Positions 57,899 through 64,000 of a stretch of DNA of 64,000 nucleotides are shown here, piece by piece. Position 1 is the stretch's first letter. Each line of letters opens with the position of its first letter. The notes beneath the pieces were generated by a model. That model was given only the letters and a program-made list of their open reading frames with translations, made no database searches and was not told where the DNA came from. The stretch is taken from the NCBI GenBank assembly GCA_963921195.1, contig OY992537.1, forward strand, positions 33,837,410 to 33,901,409, written 5' to 3'. Made by a program: the position numbers and the translations under genes. This DNA comes from Pegoplata infirma. Taxonomy: Eukaryota; Arthropoda; Insecta; Diptera; Anthomyiidae.

Positions 57899-57902
57899 TT
57901 AA

Positions 57903-58542
57903 CCCTAGGATGGTCAGGGAAAAAATAGTCACAAACGTAACAACTAGGTCTGCGCAGACCTATTGTGATTTGTAGGGGTTTACATAAGCAGAAATCCTTA
58001 AAGTCTGTGTAAATATGTTTGTACGTTCTGCATACACATTTTTAGCACAAAAAACTCAATAAAAAGTTCAATCGCATGCCACACCATTCAAATAACTTTT
58101 AGGTCTGACTAGACCTTGGCAAACATGAAAACTATGTCTGCGCAGACCTATATTTTTGTTTGGTTTTGGACCAAAATTTGAACCTAGCCAAGTAAGTGAA
58201 AACGTACGCGAATTTCATAAAATTGAATGTCAATGTGTTTGTACTGTCCCCTTACACATTTTACGAGCACAAAAGACAAAACTAATTTCAATAACATGCC
58301 TTACCATTCATTCAAATTCATAGGTCTGCACAGACATAGTTTGTACGTTTATGACTATTTTTTTCTAAACACGAATAAAACCTTATAGAAACATATAAGC
58401 AGTCTGATGTTGAGCTAAGTTTGTTCTCAAGACCCGCTTCTAGGAAGTCATAAACGGATTCGTCTCTAAAACGAAAAACAATAGATTTATACACAGTTTA
58501 TTACGCAAAAGGTCTGCTCAGACCTGGTTGAACCTCCTAGGG
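57903..58542. mobile_element. piggyBac-like MITE with AGGTCTGCGCAGACCT palindromes
   Basis: CCCTAGGATGGT at the left and ACCTCCTAGGG at the right are flanked by TTAA (57899-57902 and 58543-58546). Five copies of AGGTCTG(N2)CAGACCT-type palindromes lie at about 57946, 58102, 58136, 58321 and 58511. There is no transposase. The CCCTAG terminus and TTAA target are piggyBac hallmarks. Confidence 0.85.
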
Positions 58543-58546
58543 TTAA

Positions 58547-59460
58547 AAAAAAAAAAAAAAAACAAAAACCATTTATTCTTATATGCCACAACTTGTTCAA
58601 TTCTAATTTTTTTTATTAATTTAGTTTTGCCCTCTAAAAATTCTTTAACAAATTACTTTTCCCATAAATATAAAAATAAAACAAAAATCACAAGATCATT
58701 TTCAACAATCAATTCAAATAGTAATAATGACAACATATTCAATTAAAATAAATTCTTTATAGTAAAATAAAACTAAAAATAAACCACACATTGGAAAAAC
58801 CATGAATGACAGAACACCAAAGGAAATGCATTTTCCATTCAAACGATGAAAAAAAATTGGAAAACAACTGAAAATTGAAAGGGCGGCGGCACACTTTTCA
58901 CACACTCGACAAGATTTCCAAAATCAACAACAACAAACAGACAAAATATAAACACAATGACATTAACATACCACAATTTAAAGAGATTTTCCTGAAATAA
59001 AAAAAAAAAAAAAAATGGAACAAAACTGAAAAATAAAATCTACTAAATAAGGTGCTTTACTATGAGGGAAAATAAATTCTGAATTGTAAAGACAAATTGT
59101 TTTTTTGATTTTTTAAGTGAAAAAAGAAGGTGTCAACGAGCAAATCAAAATTGTAAAAAAATTAAGAAAATGCTTTATTTTTAGAAATGAACAAAAATTT
59201 TTTAAAGTTTTTTTTCTGTTTTAAGTAAGAAGTAAAATTTATTTTTTTGTTGTTGTTGCTGTTTGTAGGTTTTCAATACAATATTTTATTTTTTATGTTG
59301 TTTTTTTTTTGACATATTGATGAATGTTTTAACATATTTTATTGTTTATGTTTAAACTTATTGTTTTTCTTTTGAATTTGCGGTGGTGTTTACAGAGAAG
59401 GACAAACAAATAGCTTTGGAAAGTATAAAATTATTAACTTCAACTTTGGTCAGAAAACCA
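58547..59460. other. gene-free AT-rich stretch
   Basis: CAACAACAACAAACAGACAAAA near 58925 and TTGTTGTTGTTGCTG near 59250 look like fly non-coding DNA. No gene is seen. Confidence 0.5.
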
Positions 59461-60675
59461 CACTCAAAATATTTTTTAGGCAAAAACAAATGAAAAACAC
59501 ATTTAAAACATGTAATAAAACACTTGACAACCATTCCAGTAATTATTCATTTGTTGTAACATACATCAACGTTTATTTTTTACTGTTCATAAAATTTTCT
59601 AAAATAAATAACTTTCAACATTAAAAAATTACGTCACTTTTATTTTTTTTTACCAACAAATTTAAAAAAATATCCTACGAAAATATTAGAAATGAATGAT
59701 TTTTGTGTTATTTTTACCAACAAATTAAAAAAAAAGAATACCTTCGAAAACATGAAATATTAATGATTTAGTAGGTTATTTTTTAAAATTTTTCTATTGA
59801 ATTTTTGTTTAAAAAAGTTTTGTTAAAAAAGTCGCTTGATACAAACATGTTTTTATATTTCTACACTCAAAAAATTATGTCATTAACTGTTTGTAGTTTA
59901 TTTAAAAAGTTTTACGTTTTGTCTTTTTTAAAAGAAAAACATTTGTTCAATGTTCAGTTATCTTAAATGACTTTGTTATGTTCTTTGTTTTAAAAATAAC
60001 AAAATAAAAAATAAAGACTTTCATTACCATTAAATTTTTAAAGTCATTTATTTTTGTTCTGTAAGCAAAAATAAGTTATTCTTCTTTAATTTTTACTAAT
60101 TTGTGTACATCATTTTTTTGTTCAAATTATTGGCATTTTTAAAAGAAAAGTCATTTGTTTGTACCTACTTGTGTTGGTTATTTTTTTTTGTAGAGAAAAA
60201 ATTCAAAACATTATTTATAGAAATATAAAAACATGTTTGTATAAAGTGCCTTTGACACCATGGGTAAAGTGCCTTGCCAGAATGTAGCTGATTGCGGGAT
60301 CGATTCCCCAAAAATTTTGTTAATTTTTTTTTTAAATAAAATTCAATAGAAAAATTGTAAAAATAACCTACGAAATCATTAATTTTTAATGCTTTCGTAG
60401 GTATTTTTTTTTTTTTTGAATTTGTTGGTAAAAATTACACAACAATCAGTAATTTTTAATGTTTTCGTAGGTTATTTTTTCGAATTTGTTGGTAAAAAAA
60501 TGAAAGTGACGTTATTTTTTAATGTTATTTATTTTAGAACATTTTATTAATAGTAAAAAATAAATGTTGATGTTGGTTAAAACAAACGAATAATTACTGG
60601 GATGGTTTCCAAATGTTTTATCACTTGTTTTAAATATGTTTTTCATTTGATTTTGCCTACAAAATATTTTGAGTG
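59461..60675. mobile_element. CACTCA-family fold-back with ~370-bp inverted ends and a nested copy
   Basis: CACTCAAAATATTTTTTAGG at the left and CAAAATATTTTGAGTG at the right continue into long complementary arms. The flanks are CA and TA, so one TA is mutated. A second CACTCAAAAAATTATG terminus at 59864, after TA, marks a nested element without a clear right end. CCTACGAAAACATT and ACAAATGA motifs recur. Confidence 0.75.
60246..60312 (+). repeat. possible tRNA-derived segment
   Basis: CCATGGGTAAAGTGCC and, about 35 bp on, GCGGGATCGATTCCCC resemble degenerate A and B boxes. It interrupts only the right arm of the 59461-60675 fold-back. Confidence 0.35.
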
Positions 60676-60759
60676 TAGGGGTTTTTTTAACATTTTCCAA
60701 GTAAAAACTTCTATTACCAAGTAATGAGGGTTTCGCCTTAAAATAGATGGTGGTAGCTA

Positions 60760-61219
60760 CCCAGCAAAAAAAGTGCGGAGTACTTCTCAGTGGAGTGCTT
60801 TAAAACTACAACAAATGTAATGAAATACAACAAAAATAACAAAAAACACAAGAAAAAAACACACAAACAGTTTTTTCTACTCCATAAAAAGTTGTTATTC
60901 AGCACTTAACTCATTACCTTCCGCGACACTCCCATACAAAAGTAAGTAGATATTCAGTAGATAAGAAGTACTCCGAGCTTTCAAACAACTTCCAACTACT
61001 TCCACGGAGTAGTTCTTATCTACTGAATATCTACTTACATTTGTATGGAGGTGTCGCGATAGGTAATGAGTTAAGTGCTGAATATCTATGTATTCTGGAG
61101 TAGAAAAATCTGTTTGTGTGATTTTTCTTGTGTTTTTTGTTATTTTTGTTGTATTTCATTACATTTGTTATAGTTTTAAAGCACTCCACTGAGAAGTGGT
61201 AATGACTTTTTTTGCAGGG
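60760..61219. mobile_element. 460-bp fold-back, CCC(A/T)GCAAAAAAAGT ends, TA duplication
   Basis: Both ~220-bp arms match with few differences. TA flanks both sides (60758-60759 and 61220-61221), inside GTAGCTA. ACTCC/GGAGT motifs recur. It shares its terminal pattern with 5413-6135. Confidence 0.82.
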
Positions 61220-61357
61220 TAGCTACTAGGTTGGTGAAACACTCATTATTTTAACATGGCGATGTCATTGGAGTAATGACCGCATACTCACTCGCTTACG
61301 AGAATGCTACTGAAAAACTACATACATTAGTACCACAAATAATAGGCTACTAGTAGC

Positions 61358-61520
61358 CCAAAAATAACTTGTTACCCACTCCTTACAAAAATGCTACCAA
61401 ATAACAGCATACATTAGTCCCAACAATAAGTAGCACCAGTAGCCCAAAAATAACGCGTTACCCACTCCTTACAAAAATGCTTCCAAATAACAGAATACAT
61501 TATTCCCAAAAATAATCTCA
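61358..61520. repeat. tandem repeat of ~83 bp, two copies
   Basis: AGCCCAAAAATAAC..GTTACCCACTCCTTACAAAAATGCT opens each copy (61358 and 61440). A worn third partial copy precedes them. Confidence 0.7.
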
Positions 61521-61745
61521 CAGAAAGAGCGCTATTTCCAGGCTCCTACCCACATTGGCCGTCTTATGTACGCTTTCCTCAGCAAGGAATTGCGTCAAAA
61601 GTAAAATGTTCGCTTCATGCATATTCGTGAGGATGATGAAGTTAATGTTGAACGCGGTCATTTCAAAAGCAACCAAGCCACACAGGGCCAGCATAATCCA
61701 ACTTCGGCCAAAAGTCTTTATCGTTGTTGGAACCGGGTGAAAATG
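61520..61745 (+). pseudogene. RpL26: ribosomal protein L26 pseudogene fragment
   Basis: The frame starting at 61530 reads RYFQAPTHIGRLMYAFLSKE, then LRQK, a stop at 61602-61604, NVRFMHIREDDEVNVERGHF and KSNQ. This follows the eukaryotic L26 (uL24) sequence from the N-terminal HFxAP motif through the conserved RxDDEVxVxRGHFKG loop, with the Tyr before NVR replaced by a stop. After about 61675 the frame shifts, and RPKVFIVVG-like residues match the next L26 segment (YRKKFVVYVE). L26 is a structural protein of the large ribosomal subunit. There is no ATG, no 3' end and no intron in the part present, so a processed pseudogene is likely but unproven. It cannot be translated into L26. Confidence 0.82.
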
Positions 61746-62068
61746 TGCTTCTAGAGTATCTCGGGGTCGCTGATTTCAAAATTTAACTAAAAACGAGAAA
61801 AATCAAAATGGCGCATCCAATATGGCGGACAAATTTTTTTAATAATGTTCCGATATAACTCAAATTTTGCTTTAAGGGGGTCTTGGAGTTACTGAATTTG
61901 AATTACTGGCGTGAATTTTGAAAAACAAAATGGCGGACTAAATATGCTTAATAAAGTTTCCCTAGTAAAAAAAGAGAAAAATTTCATGACTAATTATATC
62001 CCAAATATGGCGGATACAATTACATTAATATTTATCTACGGGTATATTTTATGATCTAGCGGGATAAC
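61746..62068. other. gene-free stretch with AATGGCGGAC repeats
   Basis: AAAATGGCG and ATATGGCGGAC recur about five times. There is no ORF. The 3' boundary is the hAT-type element. Confidence 0.5.
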
Positions 62069-62289
62069 CTTATATATAGGGTTGCCAGACGGCCTGGAAT
62101 GGCCTGGATTTTCCAGTTATTTGAGGTCTGGTCCAGTTTCCAGTTAAAACATAATTTATCCAGTTGAAAAGGGATTTCTTTTATTTTAACAATTATTTTT
62201 TTTATTTAATATTTTTTTAAAAGTTTTTGGGACTACTTTTTGAATAAAACATTAATTATAAATATAACATACATTTTTTTACAACTTTT

Positions 62290-62442
62290 TCGGGCATTTC
62301 GGCCAGTCTAGCGTTGATTTCAGCACGAATGTTTTCAATGACCGGGTCGATGATTTAAGGATTCTTGGCATACATTTTGCTTTTAAAATAACGCCACAAA
62401 AATATTTCTGGATGGGTCAAATCTGCAAATGATGGTCAATTA
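62290..62442 (-). pseudogene. transposase C-terminal fragment (Tc1/mariner DDE_3 type)
   Basis: The minus strand reads DLTHPEIFLWRYFKSKMYAK, then a stop in place of the expected residue after NP, then IIDPVIENIRAEINARLAEM. This is the region after the last catalytic residue in Tc1/mariner-superfamily transposases (PDLTPLDFFLWGYLKSKVY-like). It is only about 50 residues long. Confidence 0.6.
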
Positions 62443-62670
62443 TTGTCGCTCTTTTTCGACTACTCACGTCCCGGAAATTTTAACTGTCCTCCTAGATTTC
62501 CAGATTTGACCACTTTGGACTTAATTTTGTGGGGTTATTTAAAAAGAAAAATACACTCTAACAATCCTCATGCCGATGACGAAAAAATAGTAGAAATGCT
62601 TAAAAAAAAAAAAACACATTTTGCCGTAGCAAATAGTGACCGCCATTTAGTCCAAAATAAAAATATGTGA
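62443..62670 (+). pseudogene. transposase C-terminal fragment (Tc1/mariner DDE_3 type), opposite strand
   Basis: The plus strand reads PPRFPDLTTLDLILWGYLK and continues about 40 residues to a stop at 62668-62670. It is the same protein region as the neighbouring minus-strand fragment but a different sequence. The two are divergently oriented and meet at about 62443. No N-terminal or catalytic part is present. Confidence 0.65.
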
Positions 62671-62815
62671 ATCACATATGAAAATCGGTTGATTTTTTTT
62701 TTAAATTATTAAAAAAAAAATTATGTATGGGTCCAGTTACTTTAACAAAATCCAGCAGAAAATTTTCCATTATCCAGTTATTTGACTTCTTGTATCTGGC
62801 AACCCTACTTATATA

Positions 62816-63448
62816 TAATGTGATACGTGAATTGGGTCTATATAATTATATCAGTTGGAGAAAACTGATACGATTAAATATAATTTAAAACCATTATGAC
62901 TAATAATATATTGCTCCTTATAACGTCATATAAGTTGAATAACATTATATATAATCATATGCACTTTATATAATGTTATATACAAAAATATGTTCTCTAT
63001 GTAGAGCAATATCTAACCATATATATTTATGTCTTATAGTCTCAATTTATTTAATATTGTATCAATCCGGATCAAACTGGTAAAACCAGATAGACCCATT
63101 TTACGTATCAAATTATATATAAGACTATCTGTTCAGATCTTGTAGGATAACCGAAGATAATATTTGAAACAATTGTGTCCACCATATTTGGGATCTAATT
63201 TGTCACGGCTATATAAAACTCTTTTTTACTCGGGTTGTTACAAGTAATTAAAAAACAGATATATTCCTTTTCTTTGTTGAAGCTAGCTGAAAGTGTGACC
63301 TAGTAAATTTCAAGGCCTGTTATTTTAAAATCGAACTGATAAATGGCGGCAAGATTTTTTAACTTTGTCTGATCTAACTAAAAATTTGTTTTAAAAGTAT
63401 TAAGAGTGTCTGAAGTTAAATCTACACACACAATTTTTATATATATTT
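62816..63448. other. gene-free stretch with TATATAAT motifs
   Basis: 62816-63160 repeats TATATAAT-type motifs between TGGGTCTATATAA (62836) and TAGACCCATTTTACG (63090), which may be worn inverted ends. No gene is seen. Confidence 0.4.
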
Positions 63449-64000
63449 TTATACCCTCCACTCTAGTGATAGAGGGTATATATAAGTTTGTCATTCCGTT
63501 TGTAACACCTCGAAATATTGGTCTAGGACCCCATAAAGTATATATATTCATGATCCTCGATCGATTTTAAGACGATCTAGCGATGTCCGTCCGTCCGTCC
63601 GTCTGTCCGTCTGTCTGTCTGTCTGTCTGTTGAAAACACGCTAACTTTTGAAAGACTTAACGGAGGCTCCTGAAGTTTGGCACATATGTTGGGCATTTAC
63701 CTGGTCAGGTTGGTATTGCAATCCAGCGAAATCGGTCCAGTGGTTCAAAAGTTATGAGCAAAAGACTGAAATTCGGCAAGGGTTTTTCGTGAATTTTTGC
63801 GATAAAAAGCATTATAACTTTCGAAAACCAATTCTGAGGATGCTGAAGCTTGGCAGATATATTTTGCGTTCCACCAGCCTCGTTCGTATTGAATTTCAGC
63901 CAAATCGGTTTAGTAGTTTAAAAGTTCTTAGCAAAACCGTGAATTTCAGATTAGCTTCACCTAAAATTCACGTGTTGAAAACCCGTTAAACCTGTTTTAA
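63449..64000 (+). mobile_element. DINE-1/Helentron-like element with (GTCY)n tract, runs off the window
   Basis: TATACCCTCCACTCTAG and GAGGGTATATATAAG open the element. GTCCGTCCGTCCGTCTG... runs from about 63586 to 63630. Two ~140-bp related units of the type GCTCCTGAAGTTTGG...AAATCGG...TTAAAAGTT follow. The long ORF from 63648 is a by-product of these units. Confidence 0.7.

Larger units (their letters stand above)
62077..62807. mobile_element. hAT-type element, TAGGGTTGCCAGA ends, 8-bp duplication, TCCAGTT array
   Basis: TAGGGTTGCCAGA at the left and TCTGGCAACCCTA at the right are flanked by CTTATATA (62069-62076 and 62808-62815). TCCAGTTA(T) motifs cluster at both ends (62120-62165 and 62750-62785). 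The middle holds two opposed transposase fragments of a different superfamily. Confidence 0.85.

Noticed and set aside
63648..63989. 113-residue plus-strand ORF at the window end
   Set aside because: It lies wholly in DINE-1-like repeat units. The same sequence in other copies is full of stops.

Overview
The base composition (very AT-rich), the transposon families, the tRNA-derived SINE and the DINE-1-like (Helentron) repeats suggest nuclear DNA of a higher (schizophoran, probably calyptrate) fly. This is an inference from sequence character only. I find no intact host gene. The only recognisable trace of host coding is a broken RpL26 copy near 61.5 kb. Almost everything else is transposable elements inserted into one another.

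Layout. 1-3785 is the 3' part of a Ty3/gypsy-type LTR retrotransposon, cut by a 1.07-kb terminal-inverted-repeat (TIR) element. 4.2-6.6 kb holds old dispersed repeats and a nested fold-back. 8303-11292 is a piggyBac-type element with matching ends and TTAA duplications; it carries a broken transposase and a 1.7-kb insert. 11457-16668 is a full-length LOA/I-type LINE with two intact overlapping ORFs, a (CCTAA)n tail and an 11-bp target duplication. It is the only element that looks able to make its own proteins. 16.7-24 kb has low-complexity arrays, a fold-back, a minisatellite, a DINE-1-like element and a block of GGGGATTATGTCC motifs. 24-35 kb has TIR elements, a pogo-like element, a tandem duplication and a 2-kb fold-back with DINE-1-like sequence in its loop. 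38.3-43.9 kb, 46.2-52.0 kb and 54.3-57.9 kb are nests three to five elements deep. 57.9-62.8 kb contains a piggyBac-like MITE, several fold-backs, the RpL26 pseudogene and an element with hAT-type ends that holds two transposase fragments. The window ends in another DINE-1-like copy.

The most striking pattern is that many of the non-autonomous elements carry many copies of one short motif (about 8-16 bp, often palindromic), and the motif differs from element to element. This holds whether the element is flanked by TA, TTAA or 8-bp duplications. Several insertions can be proved from within the window, because the opposite fold-back arm, a second repeat copy or an interrupted reading frame supplies the empty site. 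There are also at least four short retroposon tails of different sequence, most ending in CCTAA repeats.

Boundaries given to the base are those where I could read both TIR and target duplication. The others are approximate.
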